NCBI RefSeq assembly: GCF_000190735.1
Contig: NC_015177.1
Coordinates: forward strand, 1,922,001 to 1,986,000
Direction: 5' to 3'
Length of the DNA: 64,000 nucleotides
Source of the DNA: Pseudopedobacter saltans DSM 12145
Lineage (GTDB): Bacteria; Bacteroidota; Bacteroidia; Sphingobacteriales; Sphingobacteriaceae
Part shown: positions 8,340-16,654 of the stretch, piece by piece
How the letters are laid out: each line of letters starts with the position of its first letter
Position numbering within the stretch: position 1 is the first letter of the stretch
Translations under genes and position numbers: made by a program
The notes under the pieces: generated by a model
Database searches by the model: none
Told to the model about the DNA's origin: nothing
The model's input: only the letters and a program-made list of their open reading frames with translations

Positions 8340-9152
8340 ATGAAAAAGCGTAGCCTACCCGTAAGGTTTACGGGGCAACACTTTACAATTGATACCATCC
8401 TGATAAATGACGCCATTCGATTGGCAGAGATACAAAAAGGAGATGTCGTTTTAGATATTGGTGCCGGTTCTGGATTTTTGACGGTACATTTGGTCAAACA
8501 TTCTACAAATGTCATAGCAATTGAGAACGATAACCGTTTAGTCTCTGAATTACGGTCAAAATTTAGGGTTAATAAAAATGTTACCATAATCGGGCTGGAC
8601 TACAGAAAGTTTTCAGTGCCACAAAAAAACTTTAAAGTGGTGTCCAATATACCTTTTGCGTTAACTTCTGAAATTCTTAAGTCCCTAATGTACACCAATA
8701 TTGAGTTTTTTAAGCAAGGGTGCTTGATAATGCAATTTGAGTCTGCTAAAAAACTTGTTAGGAAAAAGTATTTTAATCCGTATACAGTTTTCTACCACAC
8801 ATTTTTTGAGGTGAGATTTATTTATGAAATTAATCCCGAAAGCTTCATGCCACCACCAACTGTAAAATCAGCTTTAGTGAAAATCGGCAAAAAGAAATGT
8901 ACGGATAATATTGGTGCCGAAATGAAGGAAAAATATCTCAGCTTTCTTCATTTTATGATGAGGTTCCCCGATTTACCCTCAAAAACTGTTTTAAAGAAAC
9001 TGTTCAGAAAGCAACAGGTTAGAGAGCTTGCAGAGAGTTACGGTCTGGTGTTGGACAAACCCGTATTCTCAATGTCTGCTGAGCAATTTTTGGGCTGTTT
9101 TGTGAGCATGTTGACACTTGTTCCGATTGATTACCACCCTAATCTTCTTTAA
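8340..9152 (+). CDS. erm: Erm-type 23S rRNA adenine-N6 methyltransferase (ErmF-like, divergent)
   Basis: This 270-residue protein belongs to the ErmF branch. It begins with SLPVRFTGQHFTIDTILI, has SAM motif I VVLDIGAGSGFLTVHL (about 37-52), acidic motif AIENDN, catalytic motif NIPFALTSEI (Asn-Ile-Pro-Phe, about 106-115), and the conserved NPYTVFYHTFFEV and ESFMPPPTVKSALV blocks. It should methylate A2058 of 23S rRNA and confer macrolide-lincosamide-streptogramin B resistance. Compared from memory with ErmF it shares the blocks but differs at many positions, so it may be a distinct erm class by the usual 80% identity rule. It stands alone, with its own leader and terminator, among ICE cargo. 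Confidence 0.92.
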   Translation: MKKRSLPVRFTGQHFTIDTILINDAIRLAEIQKGDVVLDIGAGSGFLTVHLVKHSTNVIAIENDNRLVSELRSKFRVNKNVTIIGLDYRKFSVPQKNFKVVSNIPFALTSEILKSLMYTNIEFFKQGCLIMQFESAKKLVRKKYFNPYTVFYHTFFEVRFIYEINPESFMPPPTVKSALVKIGKKKCTDNIGAEMKEKYLSFLHFMMRFPDLPSKTVLKKLFRKQQVRELAESYGLVLDKPVFSMSAEQFLGCFVSMLTLVPIDYHPNLL

Positions 9153-9160
9153 AATATGGT

Positions 9161-9193
9161 CAACGCTGAATCTTTTGGTTCAGCGTTGTTTTT
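9161..9193 (+). terminator. Rho-independent terminator of erm
   Basis: CAACGCTGAA (9,161-9,170) pairs with TTCAGCGTTG (9,179-9,188) over 10 bp, followed by TTTTTC. It lies 8 bp after the erm stop codon. Confidence 0.9.
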
Positions 9194-9235
9194 CTATTAG
9201 ATTTGAAAGTAGTTTAAAAACCTTTAGCTTTCGTA

Positions 9236-10063
9236 CTATTTTTCGTCCTGCTCGTCCATTTTCTTGATGAGTATATCCCGAAGCGTATCAAGGAATTTTG
9301 TACGGTTCATCTTCCGGTTTCTAAGTTCCAAATAAGTCTGATAGAAATTGCCCAAATTGATGCCGAATACACTTTCAAAATATTGGGCTACTTCTCTTAT
9401 GTCGTTGTTCCCGTTGTCAAACACATTTTGATAATGCAGGGCATAAATCAGTTCTATCAAGGCTACTTTGCTACCTGTCCATTTCAGCCTCTTTTGGGCT
9501 TTTGATTTGTTCTTTTGGAACCTGTGGTATAACTGGTCTTCGATGTAGACCTGTATCAAATCGTTGGCTATTATCTTGGCAACCTTGTAATCATGTGATG
9601 TAGAAAAATTGTGGTCTGACTGGAAATAATAAGTGTCCAACCATAGCTTTATATCGTGGTTACCCCTTAAAAACATTTTCTCGTCGAGGAACGAGTTATT
9701 GCTACGGTAGTACTTGTAAAAATCGAGGTTGTTGTCAAAGAACCTTTTTAGCTTTTTCAGTTCTTTGTTAAGGTATTTCCTTATGGGCTTTGTTCCATAA
9801 GGCTTTTTTGTTTCGATTTTGTAGATGGCATTGTAGTAAATGAGCTTGGCAACAATGGCAGGTTTCTGATATTTGAAAAAACGGATTTCTTCATCGGTGT
9901 TTTTAAAACCTCTTTTCAGAACGTATGCTTTCAGTTCGGACAGGCATCCGAGGATAAGATGGATCACCGCTTCTGTCCGCTGAATAGAACAGTCCGCTTC
10001 AATCTCCATTGTGTCGATTGCCGTTTCGAGTTTAGATATTATTCCATTGTAAAAATTGTCCAT
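9236..10063 (-). CDS. rteC: RteC family regulator, copy 2
   Basis: A 275-residue protein with the same family blocks as copy 1: KLIYYNAIYKIET around residue 72, DFYKYYRSNNSFLDEKMF around 115-130, DYKVAKIIANDLIQVY around 155-170 and a C-terminal helical region containing NLGNFYQTYLELRNRKMNRT. The two copies are clearly divergent paralogues rather than a recent duplication. This one is convergent with erm. It may control the adjacent cargo, a different step of excision, or be a relic of an earlier element; the sequence does not decide. Confidence 0.85.
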   Translation of the reverse strand: MDNFYNGIISKLETAIDTMEIEADCSIQRTEAVIHLILGCLSELKAYVLKRGFKNTDEEIRFFKYQKPAIVAKLIYYNAIYKIETKKPYGTKPIRKYLNKELKKLKRFFDNNLDFYKYYRSNNSFLDEKMFLRGNHDIKLWLDTYYFQSDHNFSTSHDYKVAKIIANDLIQVYIEDQLYHRFQKNKSKAQKRLKWTGSKVALIELIYALHYQNVFDNGNNDIREVAQYFESVFGINLGNFYQTYLELRNRKMNRTKFLDTLRDILIKKMDEQDEK

Positions 10064-10096
10064 TCAGTGGTTTATGCATTAATTCGTTATCAAAAG

Positions 10097-10321
10097 CTAT
10101 TTTATCCTTTCACAACGGTATCCCAAACCGACCACAGTTTGTATGATATCTCTTATTTTAATTTCAGTGCGGTTAGCTTCAACTCTAAGAATATTATCTT
10201 CATCTTCAAGGTCAAAGTTAATTTTGTAGACATTATTGTATTTTGCTAAAAGGAATTTTATAATCTTACAGGCGTTTTTTTCATCCCGTACATCTGTTTT
10301 AAAAATTTCTACTGTTTTCAT
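10097..10321 (-). CDS. Small heavy-metal-associated-domain-like protein
   Basis: The ATG at 10,319-10,321 gives 74 residues, MKTVEIFKTDVRDEKNACKII to the C-terminal LGYRCERIK. The alternation of beta strands and helices (KTVEIFKTDV, a helix with KFLLAKY, VYKINFDLEDED, ILRVEAN, IRDIIQTVVGLGYRCE) resembles a ferredoxin-like HMA fold, but the metal-binding CxxC is absent, so metal transport is not supported. An upstream in-frame ATG would add 15 residues and is less likely. The gene lies 33 bp upstream of rteC copy 2, in the same direction, and may be cotranscribed with it. Confidence 0.6.
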   Translation of the reverse strand: MKTVEIFKTDVRDEKNACKIIKFLLAKYNNVYKINFDLEDEDNILRVEANRTEIKIRDIIQTVVGLGYRCERIK

Positions 10322-10429
10322 GTTTCTGTTTATCAGACCGGGGGTTCGAAACAACTTCAATAGCAACTTATTTATCTCAAGGATGAATGGACAAAATAGA
10401 AGTTACAAACAAAACCCCTGTATGCAAAT

Positions 10430-10960
10430 TCATGTAGCTTTTTCGTCTAAATTCAGTGCCATTACAAAAAAGTCGAATTTCTGAGAACCAATGTTTTGTG
10501 AATACTGACTTATTTTCTGATAGCCCTTTTTGTGATAAAAATTTATTGCCTTTTGATTCTCTTTTAATACAGAGAGCCAAATACGCTGATATTTCAAAGC
10601 AATTATTTCTTGCATTAAAATTTTATGCAGTTCCTTACCGATTCCTTTGCTTATAAATTTTTTTACGACATAAATCTTATCAAGATAGCACGTTTTTGGT
10701 GGGATTATCAATTGGCTTGTGAAGTCCAGTTTAACTTTCGCATAACCAACAGGAATGCTATCGTAGAAAGCAATCCAATAAATGGATTCCGCTTTTAGTA
10801 TACTGTCGTGAATCCTTTTTTCCGAAAAAATGTCTTCCAAGTAATCCAACAGGTCGTTCTTGTCGTTGAAAAAAGACTCAAACGTATCTGAAAATGTTAT
10901 ACGTCCCAATTTTGAAATAGTTATCACGTCATCTATGTCGGCTTTTCTAATATTTATCAT
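10430..10960 (-). CDS. GNAT family N-acetyltransferase
   Basis: A 176-residue protein with the GNAT fold: N-terminal INIRKADIDDVITISKL, the central strand IAFYDSIPVGYAKVKL, the acetyl-CoA loop FISKGIGKELHKIL (about 104-117), and the C-terminal NQKAINFYHKKGYQKISQY typical of the family. It should transfer an acetyl group to an unidentified amine. The overall pattern recalls PaiA/diamine-type acetyltransferases, but substrate assignment is not possible. It is located 30 bp downstream of the deformylase gene in the same orientation, so the two may share a transcript. Confidence 0.85.
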   Translation of the reverse strand: MINIRKADIDDVITISKLGRITFSDTFESFFNDKNDLLDYLEDIFSEKRIHDSILKAESIYWIAFYDSIPVGYAKVKLDFTSQLIIPPKTCYLDKIYVVKKFISKGIGKELHKILMQEIIALKYQRIWLSVLKENQKAINFYHKKGYQKISQYSQNIGSQKFDFFVMALNLDEKAT

Positions 10961-10990
10961 AAGTAAGTATGTTTAAAATGGTTGCTTTTT

Positions 10991-11575
10991 CTATCGTATG
11001 AAGTTCATGGGATAGGCTGGTACAATTTGACCTTTTAGGATTTTTTGAAGTTTGGAAGCCATAAGCCTTTTTGTTAAAGGCTTGAGATAATCGAGGTAGA
11101 GAACTCCCTCGGTATGGTCGTATTCGTGCTGTATCATTCGCGCGGTCGTTCCACTGAATGTACGGATTTGCTTTTCAAAATTCCGATTATAATATTCAAT
11201 CGTTATCGCCCAATTCCGCTTTACTTTGTAGAATAAATTTGGAATACTTAAACAGCCCTCTTCGTCATCCCAAAGCTCTTCAGACCGTTGGATGATTTTG
11301 GCATTGATGAAAGTTTCCATTATGCCTTTATCATCTTGGGGGAAATAAAACTTTCTGTCTTCTTCTCCGAGGTTGTCAAAAGTGGATTTGCTGTCCACGA
11401 TAAACAATCTAATTGGAAGTCCTATCTGTGGTGATGCCAATCCGCAACCATTGGCATTTTCCATCGTTTCCCACATATCGGCAATTAATTTATCCAATTC
11501 AGGATAATCCTTTTCGATGTAGTTGCATTTCTGTTTTAAGATATGGTGTCCGTATGCTAAGATGGATCGTTTCAT
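10991..11575 (-). CDS. def: Accessory peptide deformylase
   Basis: A 194-residue protein with the three deformylase motifs: GCGLASPQIG (motif 1, with Ser replacing the usual second Ala of GLAAPQ), EGCLSIP (motif 2, metal-binding Cys) and QHEYDHTEG (motif 3, HExDH). All metal ligands and the catalytic Glu are present, so it should remove formyl groups from nascent proteins as a metalloenzyme. A housekeeping copy is expected elsewhere in the genome. An element-borne second copy may be a target duplicate that tolerates deformylase inhibitors such as actinonin; that role is inference. It lies in the cargo next to a GNAT gene and not far from erm. Confidence 0.92.
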   Translation of the reverse strand: MKRSILAYGHHILKQKCNYIEKDYPELDKLIADMWETMENANGCGLASPQIGLPIRLFIVDSKSTFDNLGEEDRKFYFPQDDKGIMETFINAKIIQRSEELWDDEEGCLSIPNLFYKVKRNWAITIEYYNRNFEKQIRTFSGTTARMIQHEYDHTEGVLYLDYLKPLTKRLMASKLQKILKGQIVPAYPMNFIR

Positions 11576-11685
11576 TATTCTTTGGATTTTTCAACAAATT
11601 TCTAAAGAATAAACATGGTAGGCAATGAACCTATGTTAAGTATTTGCGCACGGATTCCGTTGATTTTCAACGATGTTCGTGATTG

Positions 11686-12252
11686 CTATGCAATTTGCCT
11701 GCGTATCCGGCTCAAAGCCTGTGGTGTTATCCCGATATAGGAAGCAACGTATTTTAATGGAATAAATTTTAAAATATCGGGTTGTTCATTGAACAGGTTT
11801 AGATACCTTTCTTTTGCCGTATGTTTTAAAAGCGATAATTCTCTTTTGCTTTTTTGCAAAAACAGTTTCTCCGACACAAAACGCCCTAAATAGTTTCCTG
11901 CTTTGGTCTCTGCATATACTTTTTGCAAATCATCATAAGATATTTGCCAAACCACGGTTTCCGTCAATGCCTGCAATTCGTATTCAGATGGTGTCTGGGT
12001 CAGGAATGAATTGTAAGCACAGGTAAATTCTTTATCAAAACAGAAATTAAAAGTCAGTTCGTTTTCATCATCTGGAATATAAAATCGAACGATGCCTGTT
12101 TCTACAAAGGAAAGGTATTTTTCTGTTTCGCCCTGTCGTGTGATGGTTTCGTTTTTGGCAAAAACCCTCCTGTCAAAGTGGGAAGCTATAAATTCCCATT
12201 CTGTTTCCTGCAATTTTAGTATCCGCTCGTAGTATTCTCTGATGTGCCCCAT
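11686..12252 (-). CDS. Crp/Fnr family transcriptional regulator
   Basis: A 188-residue protein with an N-terminal cyclic-nucleotide-binding-type beta barrel (HFDRRVFAKNETITRQGETEKYLSF-type pattern around 25-50, YIPDDENELTFNF around 58-70) and a short C-terminal helix-turn-helix, PLKYVASYIGITPQALSRIRR. This matches the many short Bacteroidota Crp-like regulators. The effector and targets are unknown. It is transcribed toward the deformylase/GNAT pair, and the IS element lies just upstream of its promoter region, which could alter its expression. Confidence 0.88.
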   Translation of the reverse strand: MGHIREYYERILKLQETEWEFIASHFDRRVFAKNETITRQGETEKYLSFVETGIVRFYIPDDENELTFNFCFDKEFTCAYNSFLTQTPSEYELQALTETVVWQISYDDLQKVYAETKAGNYLGRFVSEKLFLQKSKRELSLLKHTAKERYLNLFNEQPDILKFIPLKYVASYIGITPQALSRIRRQIA

Positions 12253-12373
12253 AAAAATAATCTCTTTTCAGTTCCTTTCTTGAAAAAGAAAATACAAATT
12301 TAATGTTTTTATAAAAAACCGTTTTTTGTGTGGATATCTCATAACGTGCCACCTATTGCCAATACGGTGTGCT

Positions 12374-14053
12374 TGTTGCACAACCTAAAGTAATCAAAAA
12401 ATCGTAAATTAACCTATGCAAGGACGCAAGCAGTTTACGCCCCAATTATTTTATCAGACAAGTTTGGAAAGCCTGGTTCCCAAAGACAATTTTTACCGGA
12501 TCCTACTGACAACATTAGACCTTCACTTCCTGTATTCTTCCACAGGTAAGTATTATGGTAGTGAAGGTCAGGAAAGCATAGATCCCGTGGTATTCTTTAA
12601 GATCCTTCTTGTGGGTTACCTCAACAACATCAATAGCGATAGGGCTTTGCTGCGCTTTTGTGCCGATAGCCTAAGCATCCGCCTGTTTTTGGGCTATGAT
12701 CTCAATGAGGAATTGCCCTGGCACTCCACCATCTCCAGAACGAGGAAATTATATGGCGAGGAGGTCTTTCTGGATCTCTTCCGTAAAGTGCTTTACCTGT
12801 GCATCGAAAAAGGAATGGTCCGTGGTAAGCGTCAGGCAGTAGACTCAGCCTTTATCAAGGCCAATGCCAGTATGGATAGTTTATTGGAGAAAGAGGTACT
12901 GGAAGATGCCTCTGCTTTTGTGAACGAACTGGAAGAGAACAGCGAATATAAAGTAACCAGCGAAAGGAAAAAACTGGTAGAGCGCCACCATGCATGGAAA
13001 AAGGAAGCTTATAAGGATATGCCGGCAAATAGCAATAGCCAGCGCAAAGATGAAGATGGCGAAGAGATCCGTCCCAAATACCTGAGCAACCATACGCATT
13101 ACTCTCCTACAGATCCTGATGCTAAAATATCTACTAAACCGGGGAAACCAAGACAATTGAATTATGCTGGTCAATTGGCGGTAGACGATGCCCATCACGT
13201 AATCACCGGAGCCTGTGCCAGTACGGCAGGCAGTAAGGACAGTACCATCCTGCATGAAATATTAGACCAAACGATCAGCAATTTCCATGCGCATGAAATG
13301 GAAATGGAAGAGCTTATAGCCGATGCAGGTTACAGCAGCGGAGAAGCATTGCAATATCTGGAAGACAAAGGTATAAATGCCTGGATCCCCAATTTTGGTC
13401 AATACAAAGCCGAAAGAGCAGGTTTTACCTACAACACGCTCCTTAACCGATACGAATGCCATAAGGCGGACGGAAATAAAGCTATTCTGCTTTTTAAAGG
13501 AACCAAAACCGATAGTAAGGGCTATAGCAAACATATTTACCGGAGCAGCGAAAGGGACTGTGGGAATTGTCCTTTGCGAGCGGAATGCTGTGGTAAGGTC
13601 AGCCGTTTCAAAAAGCTTGATGACAGTATCCATAAACCACTTTACGACAAGATGCATCAAAAGCTCAGCCAGAACAAAGCTTACCATCGTAGATTGGTAA
13701 AACGCCGGAGTTCCACGGTAGAGCCGGTTTTGGGAACCCTGCTCAACCACCACAACATGAAACGGTTGAACAGCCGCGGGATGGCACAGGCGAACAAGCA
13801 TGTGCTAATGGCAGCGCTATGCTATAATTTGAAGAAATACCTGAAGTTTGAACGTAAAAAGCCTCAATTATTAGCTTTGGCCAAGGCAAAGCTTTGTTTC
13901 TTCAAAAAGAGATTGTATCTGCTTGTTTTTAGCCGATAACGGCTTCTTTAAAAATCCAAAACCTAAATTCTTTTTTAAAACAAACCTCGCTTAAAAAGAC
14001 TTAAACAAGGTCTGATATTTTGTGTTTTCTTGGAAAATTGGGGTTGTGCAACA
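12374..14053 (+). mobile_element. IS1182-family insertion sequence
   Basis: Perfect 12-bp terminal inverted repeats bound the transposase gene: TGTTGCACAACC at 12,374-12,385 and its complement GGTTGTGCAACA at 14,042-14,053, giving a 1,680-bp element. No clear target-site duplication could be read at the ends. The element separates the Crp-type gene from the membrane protein/MarR pair. Both ends and the gene look intact, so it may still be mobile. Confidence 0.85.
12416..13939 (+). CDS. IS1182-family transposase
   Basis: A 507-residue DDE transposase. The N-terminal region MQGRKQFTPQLFYQTSLESLVPK and the block PVVFFKILLVGYLNNINSDR are typical of the IS1182 group. A catalytic Asp lies in VDSAFIKANASMDSLL and a further one in LAVDDAHHVI. 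A Cys cluster, RDCGNCPLRAECCGKVSR (about 385), precedes the RRSSTVEPVLGTLLNHHNMKR block that carries the catalytic Glu. There is no internal stop or frameshift. The start ATG at 12,416 is 30 bp inside the left terminal repeat. Confidence 0.93.
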   Translation: MQGRKQFTPQLFYQTSLESLVPKDNFYRILLTTLDLHFLYSSTGKYYGSEGQESIDPVVFFKILLVGYLNNINSDRALLRFCADSLSIRLFLGYDLNEELPWHSTISRTRKLYGEEVFLDLFRKVLYLCIEKGMVRGKRQAVDSAFIKANASMDSLLEKEVLEDASAFVNELEENSEYKVTSERKKLVERHHAWKKEAYKDMPANSNSQRKDEDGEEIRPKYLSNHTHYSPTDPDAKISTKPGKPRQLNYAGQLAVDDAHHVITGACASTAGSKDSTILHEILDQTISNFHAHEMEMEELIADAGYSSGEALQYLEDKGINAWIPNFGQYKAERAGFTYNTLLNRYECHKADGNKAILLFKGTKTDSKGYSKHIYRSSERDCGNCPLRAECCGKVSRFKKLDDSIHKPLYDKMHQKLSQNKAYHRRLVKRRSSTVEPVLGTLLNHHNMKRLNSRGMAQANKHVLMAALCYNLKKYLKFERKKPQLLALAKAKLCFFKKRLYLLVFSR

Positions 14054-14091
14054 GTTACCGGTGTTATGTGCATACCTTTTTGGCAAGTCGT

Positions 14092-14604
14092 TTAGTGTCG
14101 CATACTAAACAATTTAATACACAACGGAATAAGTCCGATTGAAACAGCTATGAAAATGGCAACTCTCACATAGTTGAGTGTCTGCCAAAGTGATGTTCTG
14201 CTGATTAAGTCTTTGGCTAATGACGGATTTTCTGCTACTTTTTGAAAGTCAATGATGTTGGGTGCAAAATAGGAAAGTGTCCAAACCCTCGCTGCAAAAT
14301 GAACGGCAAACAAAATCAATAACCAATTTCTTACAGGGTCAATTTTCCAACAAAAAATAATGGCAAGTATGAAAGTTAATTCGTGTAGTGAATGGAAAAC
14401 TATCCAAAAAAATTTCAAACTTGCTCCTTGTCCGTCTAACAAAAATTTAAAGTTACCGGGTGGTGAAGCCGTCCATTTCGGAACAAAAACAAGAGTTTCA
14501 AAAATCTGTGCCCCATTCATTAAAAAATAAATGAGGGTCGTAATGCAAAGCCATAGTTCGGCTCTTGTTAAGTATGTTGCTGTTATATTTTCCATTTTTC
14601 CCAT
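14092..14604 (-). CDS. Small membrane protein, paired with a MarR regulator
   Basis: A 170-residue protein with four hydrophobic segments (about 14-32, 64-85, 90-112 and 145-165), therefore an inner-membrane protein. The charged loop PSLAKDLISRTSLWQTLNYVR lies before the last segment. I do not recognise a specific family; small membrane proteins of this type are often annotated as DUF1772-like or transposase-associated hypothetical. It begins 1 bp after the MarR gene stop on the same strand, so the two are almost certainly cotranscribed and the MarR protein probably regulates it. Confidence 0.75.
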   Translation of the reverse strand: MGKMENITATYLTRAELWLCITTLIYFLMNGAQIFETLVFVPKWTASPPGNFKFLLDGQGASLKFFWIVFHSLHELTFILAIIFCWKIDPVRNWLLILFAVHFAARVWTLSYFAPNIIDFQKVAENPSLAKDLISRTSLWQTLNYVRVAIFIAVSIGLIPLCIKLFSMRH

Positions 14605-14605
14605 T

Positions 14606-15073
14606 TTATTTATTGTTTAAATTATCTGTTGTTTCATTCATTATGGTGGTTGCTTCTACAAAGTATCGTTCAATGATATGGATTTCTTTTTCAGAAAACG
14701 AATTGATAAGAGCTGTCGTTCTTTGTTGCAGTTCATTGAAAATCGGTTGTAAAAGTTTCATACTATTTTCAACATTCGGAATGATAATTACCTTTCGCCT
14801 GTCGTCTTTTGTAAACTGTCTTTTCAATAACTTTTTCTTTTCCAAACGGTCAATTAAACCTGTAACCGCACCTGTTGTAAGTCCTGTCAGTTTAGCAATT
14901 TCGCCTGCGGTTAATTCTTTGTGTTGAAGTATTAGTCCTAAATACTTGTGGTCTGCTCCTGATAAACCTGCCTTTCGTGCAATGGCTTCGTGCATAAAAA
15001 TGGAAGCATCAGAATACTGTCGGCTTGCAGTTCTGAATTTTTCAATTATGCTGTTTGGTTGCTTTTCTCTCAT
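14606..15073 (-). CDS. MarR family transcriptional regulator
   Basis: A 155-residue protein with the MarR winged helix: ITLAEIAKLTGLTTGAVTGLIDRLEK-type recognition region (LTAGEIAKLTGLTTGAVTG around 72-90) followed by the wing KKKLLKRQFTKDDRRKVII. N- and C-terminal helices would form the dimer interface. MarR proteins usually repress a neighbouring gene and are relieved by small phenolic or toxic ligands. The directly adjoining membrane protein gene is the obvious target. The pair is flanked by a 10-bp inverted repeat (GTTATGTGCA at 14,063-14,072, TGCACATAAC at 15,200-15,209). Confidence 0.88.
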   Translation of the reverse strand: MREKQPNSIIEKFRTASRQYSDASIFMHEAIARKAGLSGADHKYLGLILQHKELTAGEIAKLTGLTTGAVTGLIDRLEKKKLLKRQFTKDDRRKVIIIPNVENSMKLLQPIFNELQQRTTALINSFSEKEIHIIERYFVEATTIMNETTDNLNNK

Positions 15074-15306
15074 ATTCTAAATATCTTAGTTACAAAGATA
15101 AATAGTTTCTAAACAATAATCCAAGTGTTTTGAACAGACTTTTTAGAAATGTTGGAAAATGTTGGTCGGTTGAAGGTCTGTGCGGTGGTTGATCAAGGTT
15201 GCACATAACTTTGTTAATCTACGGTAAAACACCGGCAAAAACATTGCTTTCAGCCATTTTATATCACTATATCACGGTTGCAAGGAAGTATTCTCTTTCG
15301 TATTTT

Positions 15307-16155
15307 TCAGGTCTTTGCTACTAAAAAAAATTCTCCGCTTGCTGGTAGAAGGTCGTCGGTTCTGTTCTTAAAGTATTTTTCCGTCATATCTTTTGTGGAG
15401 ATTGTCTGTATTTCTTTTAAACCTACTTTTTCAGCGAGTTTTACAGTTTCTTCAACCGAAAAAAAACTTACAAAAGGAGTACCTGAAGCTGCCGCTCCTT
15501 TTATCGACATTTCCATTAATGGCTTGTCCTCTTCATCAAGTAATTCCAATGGCAGATAAAAGGCCATTGCAATAGTAGAACCAGGTGCAAGCAAAGTCAT
15601 TTTTTTCAGTGTGTCGGTAATCGCTTCTTTGGTAAGATAAAGCGTAACACCGATACAAGACACAAAAGCCCTCTGTTTAACATTAAAACCTTTATTTAAT
15701 AGCTCATCCCACCAAGATGAGATTTCAAAATCGACAGGTACAAAGTGGAGATTGCCGGGGATTTTATAGCCGTTTTCAATCAGCTTTTCTTCTTTCCACG
15801 TTAATGTGTCGGGTTGGTCAATTTCATAAATATCAACTTGCGAACTGATTTCCGTATTTCGTTGGGCAAAACTATCCAATCCTGCACCAAGTAAAACGTA
15901 TTGTTTTATGCCTTTTGCGATTTGCTCTTTAGCTATATCTTCAATAAAACGTGAACGGGCTACGATAGAAGCCCGCAGCCGCTTGGTATATTTCATGTCA
16001 GGCCGTTCCTGCCAATCATCATCAGGTGCAATTAACTTGAATCCTATTTCATCTTCAAATATATGAGGTTTTGCATCTGTCTGAACGTGTAACGCTCTCC
16101 ATAATGCGGTTCTTACTGCGGTATTATCCGGCTTTATGACTTTATCTATTCCCAT
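15307..16155 (-). CDS. Class I SAM-dependent methyltransferase, leucine carboxyl methyltransferase-like
   Basis: A 282-residue protein. It shows YVLLGAGLDSFAQRN (SAM motif I, about 106-120), DIYEIDQPDTLTWKEE (acidic motif II with the D-x-P typical of this family), and an RAFVSCIGVTLYLTKEAI block around 180. These are hallmarks of the LCM/TIGR00027 group of S-adenosylmethionine-dependent methyltransferases, which act on small molecules or polyketide-type products in some bacteria. The substrate is not predictable here. It lies 42 bp downstream of a VOC-family gene in the same direction. Confidence 0.85.
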   Translation of the reverse strand: MGIDKVIKPDNTAVRTALWRALHVQTDAKPHIFEDEIGFKLIAPDDDWQERPDMKYTKRLRASIVARSRFIEDIAKEQIAKGIKQYVLLGAGLDSFAQRNTEISSQVDIYEIDQPDTLTWKEEKLIENGYKIPGNLHFVPVDFEISSWWDELLNKGFNVKQRAFVSCIGVTLYLTKEAITDTLKKMTLLAPGSTIAMAFYLPLELLDEEDKPLMEMSIKGAAASGTPFVSFFSVEETVKLAEKVGLKEIQTISTKDMTEKYFKNRTDDLLPASGEFFLVAKT

Positions 16156-16197
16156 TTCCTTATTTTATAATTAATATCAAACGTAATTACAATGAAG

Positions 16198-16581
16198 CTA
16201 TTTTTTAGCATGTAATCCAATCATATTCCCCTCTGTATCTTCTATTAAAGCAATAGAACCAAAATCCCCCACGTTCAACTTTCGACGAATAACTTTTCCG
16301 CCGGCAGCTTCAACACGGTTTAATGCTGTATTGATTTCTTCGGTTGCAAAATAAATTAAAACACCGCCAATACCGGGTTTTGCTTCATCCATTCTAACAA
16401 GCGCACCGCCAATCTCTTGCTTGTTTTCACTGCTTTCAAAAATGGCATACCTCATTCGGCTGTGTCTTTCGTTGTTCACTGTCGTTTCATTAAATCCGCA
16501 GTCAAATACTGTTGTGTAAAATTTCTTTGCCCTGTCAAAATCGGATGTATAAATTTCAAACCAATCAATTGCTCTTTTCAT
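16198..16581 (-). CDS. VOC (glyoxalase/bleomycin resistance) family protein
   Basis: A 127-residue single-chain VOC protein with two beta-alpha-beta-beta-beta modules: AIDWFEIYTSDFDRAKKFYT at the start, and GVLIYFATEEINTALNRVEA in the second half, ending in EDTEGNMIGLHAKK. Such proteins bind metals and either modify or sequester small molecules. No specific substrate can be read. It is in a same-strand run with an AraC regulator upstream and a methyltransferase downstream, which suggests a small cargo operon for a shared small-molecule response. Confidence 0.85.
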   Translation of the reverse strand: MKRAIDWFEIYTSDFDRAKKFYTTVFDCGFNETTVNNERHSRMRYAIFESSENKQEIGGALVRMDEAKPGIGGVLIYFATEEINTALNRVEAAGGKVIRRKLNVGDFGSIALIEDTEGNMIGLHAKK

Positions 16582-16654
16582 TTTAAACTGTTTTTGATTA
16601 ATTCAACAAAGTTAAAGTCCCCCGTTTTTTGAAAATTGGATAAAACCGACAGTA

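Noticed and set aside
10335-10350. GGTTCGAAAC as a left attachment site (tRNA T-loop similarity)
   Set aside because: The match to tRNA-Lys is confined to the general T-loop and the flanks differ; it lies inside cargo between coding genes.
12340-14075. Target-site duplication or longer terminal repeats of the IS
   Set aside because: Flanks beyond the 12-bp repeats do not match each other convincingly.
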